A stretch of 64,000 nt of DNA. Source: Hyphomicrobiales bacterium. GTDB lineage: Bacteria; Pseudomonadota; Alphaproteobacteria; Rhizobiales; NORP267. How positions within the stretch are numbered: the first letter of the stretch is position 1; every line of letters begins with the position of its first letter. The DNA is taken from contig JAJFGZ010000045.1 of NCBI GenBank assembly GCA_021775855.1, forward strand, positions 1 through 64,000, given 5' to 3'. A program made the position numbers and the translations under genes. The notes under the pieces were generated by a model. That model searched no databases. It saw nothing but the letters and a program-made list of their open reading frames with translations, and was not told the DNA's origin. Positions 1 through 7,499 of the stretch are shown in pieces.

Positions 1-283
1 GGATTTTGACAAAATAGGTCGAGCCAACACGCTCCTCACGCAGAATTTCTGCCTGAAACTCAGCCAGCTTGTCCTTGATTTTGGTGATCGAGGCTTCCGA
101 GCTTCCGTTGTTTCCAACGATAAAACGGAGCCGCAACCCGCCCGGTTCAGCGACGTGATAGAGCGCAAAACCGGTGGAATCCGGCCCGCGATGCTGACAC
201 CCGTCAAGCATGGCGATCAGCGCCTGACCCACATCGGCATCCGCCGCTTTGCCTTTGTACATGACACCCGCAAGTCCGCACAT
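1..283 (-). CDS. Class II glutamine amidotransferase, N-terminal part (GlxB/MgsA-like), cut by window edge
   Basis: Reading leftwards from an ATG at 283, the protein begins Met-Cys-Gly, so Cys2 would be the N-terminal nucleophile of a class II (Ntn) glutamine amidotransferase. The segment HRGPDSTGFALY near residues 32-43 is the usual second motif of that fold. A GGGGAA ribosome site precedes the ATG. The gene runs off the left edge after 94 codons, so its C-terminal half is not visible. An XRE-cupin regulator lies directly upstream on the same strand. As established for rhizobial glx and methylotroph mgs loci, stand-alone amidotransferase subunits of this kind belong to glutamate-synthase-like or N-methylglutamate synthase complexes. 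That assignment is inference here, because the partner subunits would lie outside the window. Confidence 0.75.
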   Translation of the reverse strand, partial: MCGLAGVMYKGKAADADVGQALIAMLDGCQHRGPDSTGFALYHVAEPGGLRLRFIVGNNGSSEASITKIKDKLAEFQAEILREERVGSTYFVKI

Positions 284-411
284 GTGCTTATTCCCCAAAA
301 GTCAAAAGATATGTTTGCGGGCATTCTAAATGCGCGCATGACCATTGATATCAAATATTCAGCCAATTATCAATGACAAGAATAAAATTTTACGCAGAAG
401 AAACTAACAAA

Positions 412-1029
412 TTATTTTTTTCCGGCCGGAGCAGGGTAAGAAATGATGCTCAGAAAAACAATCGGCAGCCTGTTCAGGCTTTCGGGCCCGTGCGGCGCGT
501 CGGCATCGAAATACAGGGAATCACCCGGTTTCATATCGTAAATCTTGTCGCCGTGGCGATACCCTACCTCGCCTTCGAGAATGTACAGAAATTCCGCACC
601 GTCGTGCTGGAAAATCGGAAACACGTCGGAATCCTCAGTCAAGGTGATCAAGTATGGTTCTACCGTGACCGCACCCCCGACCGTATGCCCCAACAGGCGA
701 TAATGGTGCCCGGCCCTGGTCCCCCTTCGCTCGATCTCGATCCCCTGCCCGGCGCGCACGAAGCTGGCGTCCCGCTCCTCTTCGAATTGCCGGAACAGTG
801 CGGTCACGGGCACGTTCAACGCACCGGCAAGACTTTTCAAAGTCGCCAGCGACGGCGACGTCTGTCCATTCTCGATTTTTGACAACATCCCCGGCGAAAG
901 GCTGGCGAGATTTGCCAATTCCACCACGGTCATGCCGAGATTACGGCGAAACCCCTTCACCTCGCGGCCAATGGCAACCTCGAGGCTTGTATCGCGTTCT
1001 TTTTCGGTTGCGTGGGGATTCTGCTGCAT
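412..1029 (-). CDS. XRE-family transcriptional regulator with C-terminal cupin domain
   Basis: A 205-residue protein with an XRE helix-turn-helix at about residues 20-75 (motifs LASLSPGMLSKIENGQTSPS) followed by a cupin barrel at about 125-195 (HDGAEFLYILEGEV, then KPGDSLYFDADAPHG). Cupin-fused XRE regulators usually sense a small ligand in the barrel and control an adjacent catabolic operon. I chose the ATG at 1029; a GTG 39 bases further upstream is possible, but the extra residues look like a non-conserved leader. The next gene on the same strand is the amidotransferase at 283, with a 128-base gap that could hold its promoter. Such regulators commonly accompany glutamine synthetase-like/glx amine-use genes, which fits the neighbour but is inference. 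Confidence 0.85.
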   Translation of the reverse strand: MQQNPHATEKERDTSLEVAIGREVKGFRRNLGMTVVELANLASLSPGMLSKIENGQTSPSLATLKSLAGALNVPVTALFRQFEEERDASFVRAGQGIEIERRGTRAGHHYRLLGHTVGGAVTVEPYLITLTEDSDVFPIFQHDGAEFLYILEGEVGYRHGDKIYDMKPGDSLYFDADAPHGPESLNRLPIVFLSIISYPAPAGKK

Positions 1030-1104
1030 GTCGGACCTAAGTGTATGGGAGCAGTTCCCCGATGTCACATTATCACTTTGCCCAATATGGGAAGGACGGC
1101 ACCG

Positions 1105-1524
1105 CTATGCCAGTTCAAACAACGTATCTATGACCGGGCATTCCGGTACATCGCCCCGGGAGCATTCATCAGCCATTTTAGTCAGAGCGCGTTCGAGCTT
1201 CTTGAGATCCTGTAATTTCCTCCGCACGCTCGCAAGATGATCAATTGTCATGGTGTGTACATCGTTGCAGGTAAAATCCCTGCGATCCACCATTTCCAGC
1301 AATGCGCGGATTTCGTCGAGGCTGAAGCCTAGCCCCCGGCACCGCTTGACAAAAAACAGACGCTTGAGCTGATCATGATTGTATTGCCGGTTGCCGCCCT
1401 CGGTACGATCGGGCCGGGGCAGAACGCCAATCCGCTCGTAATATCTAATGGTCTCAATATTGACCCCCGTTTGGCGCGACATCTCACCAATGGCGTAACC
1501 TCTGGATTTATCAGTCGGGTTCAT
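1105..1524 (-). CDS. merR: MerR, mercury-responsive transcriptional regulator
   Basis: A 139-residue MerR-family protein with an N-terminal winged helix-turn-helix (YAIGEMSRQTGVNIETIRYY at residues 10-29) and a dimerisation helix. It carries three cysteines, C86, C121 and C129, in the positions of the three mercury ligands of classical MerR (Cys82, Cys117, Cys126); the loop between the last two is one residue shorter than in Tn21 MerR. The ATG at 1524 has an AGAGG ribosome site; two more in-frame starts lie upstream, but the site fits 1524 best. The gene is divergent from merF-merA, and the 73-base gap between starts contains the operator at 1535-1565. Cysteines, operator and neighbours together make mercury the likely inducer. 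Confidence 0.92.
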   Translation of the reverse strand: MNPTDKSRGYAIGEMSRQTGVNIETIRYYERIGVLPRPDRTEGGNRQYNHDQLKRLFFVKRCRGLGFSLDEIRALLEMVDRRDFTCNDVHTMTIDHLASVRRKLQDLKKLERALTKMADECSRGDVPECPVIDTLFELA

Positions 1525-1534
1525 CATTTTCCTC

Positions 1535-1565
1535 TTGCATCTGTAGCGGCTACAGATTCTACCAT
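1535..1565 (+). promoter_or_regulatory. MerR-type promoter/operator of the mer operon
   Basis: TTGCAT (-35, 1535-1540) and TACCAT (-10, 1560-1565) are separated by 19 bases, the overlong spacer typical of promoters activated by MerR-family DNA untwisting. The spacer region holds a perfect dyad, ATCTGTAGC-G-GCTACAGAT (1539-1557). It lies 33 bases upstream of the merF-like start and within the divergent merR leader, so it should serve both genes. Confidence 0.85.
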
Positions 1566-1597
1566 GATTTTGCAATCTGTGTTTGGAAAGGACGACG

Positions 1598-1966
1598 ATG
1601 AACGATCAAAAACTTCTGCGGACCGGCGGAATTGGCACCGTCATTGCCGCGATCTGCTGTTTCACGCCGGCGCTTGTCATCCTATTCGGCTTTGCCGGTC
1701 TGTCTGCCTTTGTTGGCTGGCTTGATTATGGCCTGTTCCCGATCCTGTTTGCCTCCATGGGTCTGGTGGCCTACGCGTTGTATTTGCGAGCGGGCCGCGC
1801 AGGACCGTCGCCGGTTCCAACCACAATAGTGGCCGTTGGTGCGCTGTCTGCACTCTTGTTCTGGCTCGAATTCAGATACGCGTTGCGCATCTCGATTGCT
1901 GCTGCTTTGGCCACCGCCGCCTACGCATATTACTTGAAAACCCGTACGCGCGGGCAGTCAGCATAA
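1598..1966 (+). CDS. merF: MerF-like mercuric ion transport protein with extra C-terminal membrane segments
   Basis: A 122-residue integral membrane protein. Residues 5-50 match MerF (LLRTGGIGTVIAAICCFTP, then a second helix after LDYG) and include the vicinal cysteine pair C20-C21 that takes Hg(II) through the inner membrane. MerF is normally about 80 residues with two helices and a second Cys pair near its C-terminus. This protein lacks that second pair and instead continues into two further hydrophobic segments (about 75-115). The ATG at 1598 has a GGAAAGGA ribosome site; an in-frame TTG 15 bases upstream is unlikely. It is the first gene after the MerR-type promoter and lies 24 bases before merA, consistent with handing Hg(II) to the cytoplasmic reductase. 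Confidence 0.85.
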   Translation: MNDQKLLRTGGIGTVIAAICCFTPALVILFGFAGLSAFVGWLDYGLFPILFASMGLVAYALYLRAGRAGPSPVPTTIVAVGALSALLFWLEFRYALRISIAAALATAAYAYYLKTRTRGQSA

Positions 1967-1990
1967 ACATTCGACCGAAAGGATATTTCA

Positions 1991-3421
1991 ATGACCGATT
2001 CAAGCAGCCAGACAGGCAAAAACGGGAACTATGATCTGGCCGTTGTCGGCGCCGGGTCGGCCGGATTTTCGGCCGCCATCACCGCCGCCGATCAGGGCGT
2101 GCAGGTCGCGCTGATCGGCTACGGCACGATAGGCGGCACGTGCGTCAATGTCGGGTGCGTGCCCTCAAAAACGATGATCCGGGCCGCTGAGGCATTGCAT
2201 GGCGTGCGGGCGGCAAGCCGGTTCTCTGGGCTTGCGGGCGACGCGCATGTCGCCGACTGGGGCAAGCTTATGGCCGCCAAGGATGACCTCGTCACCACGT
2301 TGCGCCAGAAGAAGTATATCGACCTCCTGCCTGAATATGAGGGCGTTACCTATATCGAGGGATTGGCAAAGCTCACGGCTGGCGGTGTGATGCTCGACAA
2401 CACAAACGAGATCAAAGCCGCCAAGACGATTGTGGCCACCGGGTCTCATTCAACGTTGCCACCGATCCCGGGACTGGACGCGGTTTCGCACCTGGACAGC
2501 ACCGCTGCTCTTGAACTGGAAGCAGTGCCTGCCTCGTTGCTGGTCATTGGCGGCGGGGTGATTGGCTGTGAACTTGGACAAATGTTTGCACGTATGGGCT
2601 GTGCCGTGACGATATGCTGCCGGTCGGTTTTGTTGCCAGAGATGGAACCTGAAGTCAGCCAGGCCCTGCAAGCCGCTCTTGAGGACGAGGGCGTCACCGT
2701 TTGCTCGGGCATCGGTTACCAGAAGATCGAGGAGGTGAACGGGCAAATCAACCTCTATTGCGAGAACAGCGATGGCGAGCATGTCATCACCTCGGAGAAA
2801 CTCCTTGTGGCTGCAGGCAGACAGCCCAACACGTCAGGTCTCGGGCTTGAAGATGTGGGCGTAGATTTGCTGCGCAACGGTGGTGTCAAAGTCGACGAAC
2901 GCATGCAGAGCTCGAACCCGAATATCTATGCCGCTGGCGACGTTACCGGCACAGATATGTTTGTCTACATGGCCGCCTACGGCGCAAAACTCGCTGCCAG
3001 CAATGCGCTCAATAGCAATAGCCTGTCCTATGACAACAGCGCCATGCCGGCGGTCGTCTTCACCGATCCGCAGGTGGCAAGCGTCGGGCTGACTGAATCG
3101 AGCGCCGCGGAACAGGGCATCCCGGTAAAAACATCTTTGCTCACGCTCGATAACGTCCCCCGTGCCCTTGCCGCCCGCGATATCCGTGGTTTGATCAAAC
3201 TGGTTGCCAACAGCAAGACCAACCGGTTGATCGGCGCCCATATCATTGCCCCCGAAGGCGCGGATTCAATTCAGACGGCGGCGCTGGCGATCAAACAGGG
3301 CATGACTTATGGCGAGCTTGGCGAGATGATCTTCCCCTACCTCACGACCGTCGAAGGCTTGAAGCTTGCCGCCCAGACCTTCGACATGGATGTTTCAAAA
3401 TTGTCCTGCTGCGCCGGATGA
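1991..3421 (+). CDS. merA: Mercuric reductase MerA
   Basis: A 476-residue FAD-dependent disulfide oxidoreductase that would reduce Hg(II) to Hg(0) with NADPH in the cytoplasm. It has an N-terminal FAD site (VVGAGSAGFSAA, about 18-29), the redox pair in GTCVNVGCVPSK (C51, C56), a second nucleotide-binding site (VIGGGVIGCELG, about 185), the GDVTG FAD motif near 317, and the diagnostic C-terminal vicinal cysteines C473-C474 in LSCCAG, which deliver Hg(II) to the active site of the partner subunit. The N-terminal heavy-metal-binding domain found in many MerA proteins is absent. A GAAAGGA ribosome site precedes the ATG. It sits between merF and another membrane protein in one operon. Confidence 0.97.
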   Translation: MTDSSSQTGKNGNYDLAVVGAGSAGFSAAITAADQGVQVALIGYGTIGGTCVNVGCVPSKTMIRAAEALHGVRAASRFSGLAGDAHVADWGKLMAAKDDLVTTLRQKKYIDLLPEYEGVTYIEGLAKLTAGGVMLDNTNEIKAAKTIVATGSHSTLPPIPGLDAVSHLDSTAALELEAVPASLLVIGGGVIGCELGQMFARMGCAVTICCRSVLLPEMEPEVSQALQAALEDEGVTVCSGIGYQKIEEVNGQINLYCENSDGEHVITSEKLLVAAGRQPNTSGLGLEDVGVDLLRNGGVKVDERMQSSNPNIYAAGDVTGTDMFVYMAAYGAKLAASNALNSNSLSYDNSAMPAVVFTDPQVASVGLTESSAAEQGIPVKTSLLTLDNVPRALAARDIRGLIKLVANSKTNRLIGAHIIAPEGADSIQTAALAIKQGMTYGELGEMIFPYLTTVEGLKLAAQTFDMDVSKLSCCAG

Positions 3422-3425
3422 TGTG

Positions 3426-3800
3426 ATGACCGAAACAGCCGCTTCAAAATCCAAAGACTGGGCCGGAAATATCCGCGTGTTGATCGCGGTCTGGGGCCTC
3501 CCCCTGATCGTTATTCTCGCAGGTGCCTTCGCTGGAACCACCCCGCGCACGATTATCTGGTCGCTCGCCCTCCTCTGGATGGGCGGCGCCTGCCTCATGA
3601 ACGCAAAACGTTGCGGCCGGGTACATTGCCGGTACACAGGACCCTATTATCTGGCCCTGATTGTCCCGGTGATTTTGCAAGGATCCGGACAATTGTCGTT
3701 TGGACCCTATGCCTGGTGGATACTCGGCGCAGCGATCCTGCTCGGTGGTAAAATTATCTGGTGGATCACTGAATCCAGGTGGGGCAGATACGCGAATTAG
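3426..3800 (+). CDS. Cys/His-containing integral membrane protein of the mer operon, function unknown
   Basis: A 124-residue protein with about four hydrophobic segments (17-37, 42-58, 73-88, 97-113). It starts 4 bases after the merA stop, so it is translated from the mer transcript. C56 lies in the second segment, and a short loop carries KRCGRVHCRYTGP, placing C63, H67 and C68 together; these residues could bind a metal. I do not recognise a named family. It is too different from MerT, MerC and MerF to be called one of them, although a role in mercury or organomercurial transport or in protecting against Hg(0) would fit its place. An upstream in-frame ATG at 3366 inside merA is unlikely. 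Confidence 0.75.
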   Translation: MTETAASKSKDWAGNIRVLIAVWGLPLIVILAGAFAGTTPRTIIWSLALLWMGGACLMNAKRCGRVHCRYTGPYYLALIVPVILQGSGQLSFGPYAWWILGAAILLGGKIIWWITESRWGRYAN

Positions 3801-3849
3801 GTTCAAAAGTCCGATCAGACTTATTCGATATTTCAGGCCTGCCAAGCCC

Positions 3850-3880
3850 TTGACCTTCCAGCGACAGGAACCCCCATATC
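3850..3880 (+). promoter_or_regulatory. CueR-type (MerR-family) promoter/operator upstream of SHOCT gene
   Basis: TTGACC (-35, 3850-3855), a 19-base spacer beginning TTCCAGCGACAGGAA, then CATATC (-10, 3875-3880). The CCTTCC/GGAA dyad and the 19-base spacer are the known layout of copper-efflux promoters bound by CueR-type regulators. The -35 element, spacer length and -10 hexamer are shared with the site at 14036-14066. No gene for a CueR-type regulator, which lacks the first ligand cysteine, is visible in the window. Confidence 0.7.
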
Positions 3881-3908
3881 GGGGGAACGGAGTTTAAAGG
3901 AGCTCACT

Positions 3909-4139
3909 ATGATGGACGGATTTGGATATATGGATGGTTGGGGCGGATGGGCCTTTGGTGGCGGCATGATGATTTTCTGGTTTGTACTTATTGTCGGATT
4001 GATCGTCCTTCTGGTCAGATTTCTTGGCGGCACAACGCAACAGTACGATGGTCCCGATGCTATGGAGTTGCTCAAGCAGCGCTATGCCCGTGGCGACATC
4101 GACGCAGAAGAATTCGAAGAACGCAAAAAGCGTTTATAG
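3909..4139 (+). CDS. SHOCT-domain single-pass membrane microprotein
   Basis: A 76-residue protein: a short Gly/Met/Trp-rich N-terminus (residues 1-17), one transmembrane helix (about 18-38), and a C-terminal SHOCT domain (about 47-76; ELLKQRYARGDIDAEEFEER). An AAGGAG ribosome site precedes the ATG; the next codon is also ATG. SHOCT domains are short oligomerisation or interaction modules. This gene is preceded by a CueR-type promoter and follows the mer operon by 108 bases, and a second SHOCT protein at 14129 has the same promoter type. I infer a role in the envelope response to copper or a similar metal; no biochemical function is evident. It converges on the next gene with a 14-base gap. 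Confidence 0.85.
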   Translation: MMDGFGYMDGWGGWAFGGGMMIFWFVLIVGLIVLLVRFLGGTTQQYDGPDAMELLKQRYARGDIDAEEFEERKKRL

Positions 4140-4153
4140 GAAAGCCCGTAGGT

Positions 4154-4804
4154 TCAATCGTTATCGTGCAACCCGGCACCGGCGCCCGTCAGGCGCGAGG
4201 CTTCCGTTGCCGGCGCGAACGTGCGGCCCGCAAATTCACCGAGAGCTTTCCAGGTGCCAAGATCGACCTCGCGGCTCGTTGACCTGCCAGGTACGGCATC
4301 GATTCCGGTGGCCGCCAGCTTGCAAACCACGGAATTTGTGGTGGGCACCGTCAACGTTTCGCATATATCGGGGATTGATGCCTCCGCCGCGCTGAAACCA
4401 ATCTCAACACTGTCCCAGGACAATAAAACCGGTTTCCGGATCAGCTTTGCCACGCCGGCGGCAAATGGAGCCAACAACAGCGGCAAGGCCGTTGTTTCAA
4501 GTGTGAATTCCTTACCCGCCGCAATCTCAGCTGCCCGGTCGCAAAGGGCTGGACCGGCAACCAGCGGGCACAGCAAGCCGGCGGGCGCCCGCCAAGGAGC
4601 ATCCGACCAGACCGGGGCGAAATCATCGTAATTCACCCCATCTTTGCCGAGCAGGAGATTGGCGAGACTTTCAGGCCCGGGAAGACCGAAGGCGGACAAC
4701 CAGCGAACAGCCTTGCCGGCCTCCTCGGCCAGGCCCCAGGAATAACCCGCGCCACGTGCCGCCCGCTTGCCCATGACATCAATCTCGTTCAGAGAGCAAA
4801 TCAT
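4154..4804 (-). CDS. Conserved protein of unknown function, last gene of ALDH operon (possibly DUF3726)
   Basis: A 216-residue soluble protein with no recognisable catalytic motif. It begins MICSLNEIDVMGKRAARGAG; the region GKAVRWLSAFGLPG is conserved-looking and reminds me of the alphaproteobacterial DUF3726 family, an assignment I cannot confirm. The ATG at 4804 overlaps the stop of the upstream gene as ATGA, which points to translational coupling, so I prefer it over a start 33 bases further upstream. It is the fourth and last gene of an operon with aldehyde dehydrogenase, an M19-like protein and another unknown. Linkage suggests it helps the same pathway, perhaps as an assembly or substrate-binding factor. 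Confidence 0.75.
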   Translation of the reverse strand: MICSLNEIDVMGKRAARGAGYSWGLAEEAGKAVRWLSAFGLPGPESLANLLLGKDGVNYDDFAPVWSDAPWRAPAGLLCPLVAGPALCDRAAEIAAGKEFTLETTALPLLLAPFAAGVAKLIRKPVLLSWDSVEIGFSAAEASIPDICETLTVPTTNSVVCKLAATGIDAVPGRSTSREVDLGTWKALGEFAGRTFAPATEASRLTGAGAGLHDND

Positions 4805-6516
4805 GATCCATCCCCGGTAAGCGACGGGTACGACCAATCATCAGCGTCGTCCCCGGCAATCTCGTCGGGAAACGGAGCGTTCTGGAACATGTTGATGCGC
4901 ACCCAGCGGTCTGAGCGCGGATCGAAATGGTTGGCGCCAAAGAATGACAATTTGCAGCGCAACAGATCGATCGGCAGCAGATCAGACGAGACCGTGTTGT
5001 CGCGAATTTCGGCATAAGGGTAGCGCGCTGCAATCTGCGCCCGACGGACCATGTGGCGGTGTTCGGGATGCCGCAGCAGGAACGCCGCCACATTTGGATG
5101 ACCATCCCAGGCATCGATATCGCGGTGCATGGCCGTCGCATCGCGTCCCGGCGCCAGGGGCTGTTCGTAGGGTTCAACCGGTTCCTCGAACCGCTCGCCG
5201 AGCCGGGGCTCGAGTTTTTCCGCTGAGACGTACCAGACCCGTGCCACATTGCCCGGCGCGGCCCAGTCGATTTTAAGCGCCCAGCTATAAATCTCCTCAA
5301 CCAGAGCCAGCAATTGGTCGAGCGGCATCGCGGCATCAATGCGAAATGCTGCATCTTCATCGGCGCCCATTGTATCGGTGAGGTCGTCAACTAACGAGCC
5401 GTAAGGCTCCAGCATCAGCGACACGAGCTGTTCCTGCCCCTCGATGGTGAGGGTCATCTCTGCCCATTCATAGAGCCGGTCCCACGGCCGATCGCCATCT
5501 GGAAAATTCGTCTGAACATGCGCCTCAAGCAGCGCCAGGTCAGCGTGAAGTGCTTCCAGTTTCTCTATCTGCAGCGGGTGTTCGGAATGCCAATCGTCGG
5601 CGTTCCTTTGCGCGCGGCCCAACATTGTATGGAATGCCTGCACGTCCGGCGCCTCAACATCTGTAAGCGCCCGCACCCTGACCAGCGCCTCTTCGCGGGC
5701 CGCAATCCAGTTATTGAGCAGAACCGGGTGGTTGACGAGAAAAGGCGCGAGACCGAGCCCGGTGGAGTTCCCAACCCCGAACCGGCGACGCAGATCAGGT
5801 GCGATTTCAACGGCCATATCCGGTGCACGGCAATGCGCCAGATGTTCGGCCAGATCGAGGGTGAAAGCGCGCGCGAGAAAGACCGACAGCATCTCGGCCT
5901 GGAAGGGTGCAAAAAATTCCGGCCGGTCGGCGATTGCCTCGTAATCCGCCGCCCCGAATTTCCCGGACCCGTAGACCGCCGTGGTGCGCATCAAATACCC
6001 GACCATCTCGACCTGTTCCCGGTCCGGCTGGCGGCCTTCCGCGAGGCAAGCGACAACATGCTCGAACAGCCGGACGGAGCGGTTGGCGCGCAGCAGCGTA
6101 AGCTCGGTTTCGCTCACCCGCCCGGCTTCCTGTTTCGGCACGTTCCGCGACAGGCGGTCGATATCGGCATTTGTTGGCACCCCGTCAAACAATGCGAACG
6201 TCGCGTCCCAGGCATGCGCGATCACCCGGTCCGAGCGCTGCTCGGGAGGCAAATCATGGGCAAAGCTGACCAAACTGTAAGTGCGCTCCGGCCCTTTCGC
6301 CGAATAAACCGCAACGCCGACACCTTTTTCGTCGATATCAAATACCGGGCGTGTGAAAACCCATCCCTCGCGCTTCATCCGGCGCAGGAGTGTTCGCATG
6401 AACGACAACCGGCACTGATGAAACGCCCCCATACGGTTAAGACGCATAACAATATTTGGTGATCGCAATGACACTTGCGAACGGTCAGCGGCGGAAAGCG
6501 TATCGGCGGCACTCAT
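4801..6516 (-). CDS. Conserved hypothetical protein, 571 residues
   Basis: A long soluble protein with no signal peptide or membrane segment and no motif I recognise. It is rich in Asp, Glu, Arg and Trp and mostly helical by composition. The region from about residue 535 (FGANHFDPRSDRWVRINMFQ) looks like a compact C-terminal domain. The start overlaps the stop of the M19 gene as ATGA and its own stop overlaps the next start the same way, so it is made in step with both neighbours. I do not assign a function; its fixed place between an M19-like protein and another unknown suggests a pathway-specific accessory or an uncharacterised enzyme. Confidence 0.75.
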   Translation of the reverse strand: MSAADTLSAADRSQVSLRSPNIVMRLNRMGAFHQCRLSFMRTLLRRMKREGWVFTRPVFDIDEKGVGVAVYSAKGPERTYSLVSFAHDLPPEQRSDRVIAHAWDATFALFDGVPTNADIDRLSRNVPKQEAGRVSETELTLLRANRSVRLFEHVVACLAEGRQPDREQVEMVGYLMRTTAVYGSGKFGAADYEAIADRPEFFAPFQAEMLSVFLARAFTLDLAEHLAHCRAPDMAVEIAPDLRRRFGVGNSTGLGLAPFLVNHPVLLNNWIAAREEALVRVRALTDVEAPDVQAFHTMLGRAQRNADDWHSEHPLQIEKLEALHADLALLEAHVQTNFPDGDRPWDRLYEWAEMTLTIEGQEQLVSLMLEPYGSLVDDLTDTMGADEDAAFRIDAAMPLDQLLALVEEIYSWALKIDWAAPGNVARVWYVSAEKLEPRLGERFEEPVEPYEQPLAPGRDATAMHRDIDAWDGHPNVAAFLLRHPEHRHMVRRAQIAARYPYAEIRDNTVSSDLLPIDLLRCKLSFFGANHFDPRSDRWVRINMFQNAPFPDEIAGDDADDWSYPSLTGDGS

Positions 6517-7499
6517 TTGGCCGGTCCGAAACTGGCGTCGAAAAACCGCAACCAGTTCCCCCCCATGATCCCGGCAACTTCGCCATCATCCATCCCTGTG
6601 GCGCGAAGACCAGCGGCGATATTGCCGAAATCACGATTGCCCCTGAACCAGGAAGGAAACGGCGGGAACCCTGGATTGTCCCTGGAGCCTTCGCCGTAAT
6701 CGATATCCTTCGACCAGCGCCCGACCCGCATCCACTCGACAACAGAATCCGGTTGGTCCTGGCAAAGATCGGTCCCGATTCCGATATGATCCGGCCCCAT
6801 CAAGTCAGCGGTGCGCGCAATCATCTCGCAAAAGTTCTCAAGCGTGCAGTCGGATTTGTCTTTCAGGTGATGCGGATAGGCCGAGAACCCGAGCACCCCG
6901 CCCGATTGGCCAAGGGCACGCAACACATCATCAGATTTGTTCCGCAGCGCGGGATGCCAGAAGGCCGGGTTGGCGTGTGTAATTGCGATCGGGCGATCCG
7001 AGATTTCAATGGCCTCCAGCGTCGAGCGCTCGGCCGAATGGCTCATATCGATCACCAGCCCGACCCGGTTCATCTCGCCTATAACCTGCCGGCCCATCCG
7101 CGTAATCCCCGGATCCTCGGCCTCATAACACCCGGTCGCTAACAAGGACTGGTTGTTGTAGCTGAGCTGCATGAAGCGCGCCCCGAGCGTATGACATATT
7201 TCAACCAACCTGATATCGTCTTCGATCGGCGACGGATTCTGGAATCCGAAAAAAATAGCGGTGCGCCTATCGGTTTCTGCGCGGCGCACATCGTCGCCCG
7301 TCCGGCCCTGAAAAATCTGGTCCGGGAATTGTTCGAACCAGCGATTCCACTGCTCAAAATTCAGCACCGTTTCCCGAAAATTTTCGTGGTATGCGATCGT
7401 AACATGTACAGCGGTGACGCCACCTGCCCGCATCTCCCGGAATATTTTTTCCGACCAATTGGCGTATTGCAGACAATCAATCAACGGCATTTGTGTCAT
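6513..7499 (-). CDS. M19 (membrane/renal dipeptidase) family protein with altered metal site
   Basis: A 328-residue TIM-barrel protein clearly related to peptidase M19: it keeps the two barrel histidines in VIDMSHS (H154) and AITHANPAFWHPAL (H175), the IGIGTDL segment and the C-terminal GGNWLRFF helix. Two of the usual zinc-ligand positions are different. The N-terminal His-x-Asp motif is replaced by PLIDCLQY (residues 5-12), and the bridging glutamate position reads FGFQNPS (Q87). No signal peptide is seen, so it should be cytoplasmic. It may act as a hydrolase or lyase on a non-peptide substrate with a rebuilt or single metal site. It overlaps both neighbours by 4 bases, and its partner aldehyde dehydrogenase suggests catabolism of an amidated or cyclic compound. 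Confidence 0.85.
   Translation of the reverse strand: MTQMPLIDCLQYANWSEKIFREMRAGGVTAVHVTIAYHENFRETVLNFEQWNRWFEQFPDQIFQGRTGDDVRRAETDRRTAIFFGFQNPSPIEDDIRLVEICHTLGARFMQLSYNNQSLLATGCYEAEDPGITRMGRQVIGEMNRVGLVIDMSHSAERSTLEAIEISDRPIAITHANPAFWHPALRNKSDDVLRALGQSGGVLGFSAYPHHLKDKSDCTLENFCEMIARTADLMGPDHIGIGTDLCQDQPDSVVEWMRVGRWSKDIDYGEGSRDNPGFPPFPSWFRGNRDFGNIAAGLRATGMDDGEVAGIMGGNWLRFFDASFGPAK

Noticed and set aside
5518-6462. 314-codon plus-strand open frame opposite the 571-residue unknown
   Set aside because: The minus-strand frame is coupled by ATGA overlaps to both neighbours, and this one is Arg/Pro-rich without a ribosome site.
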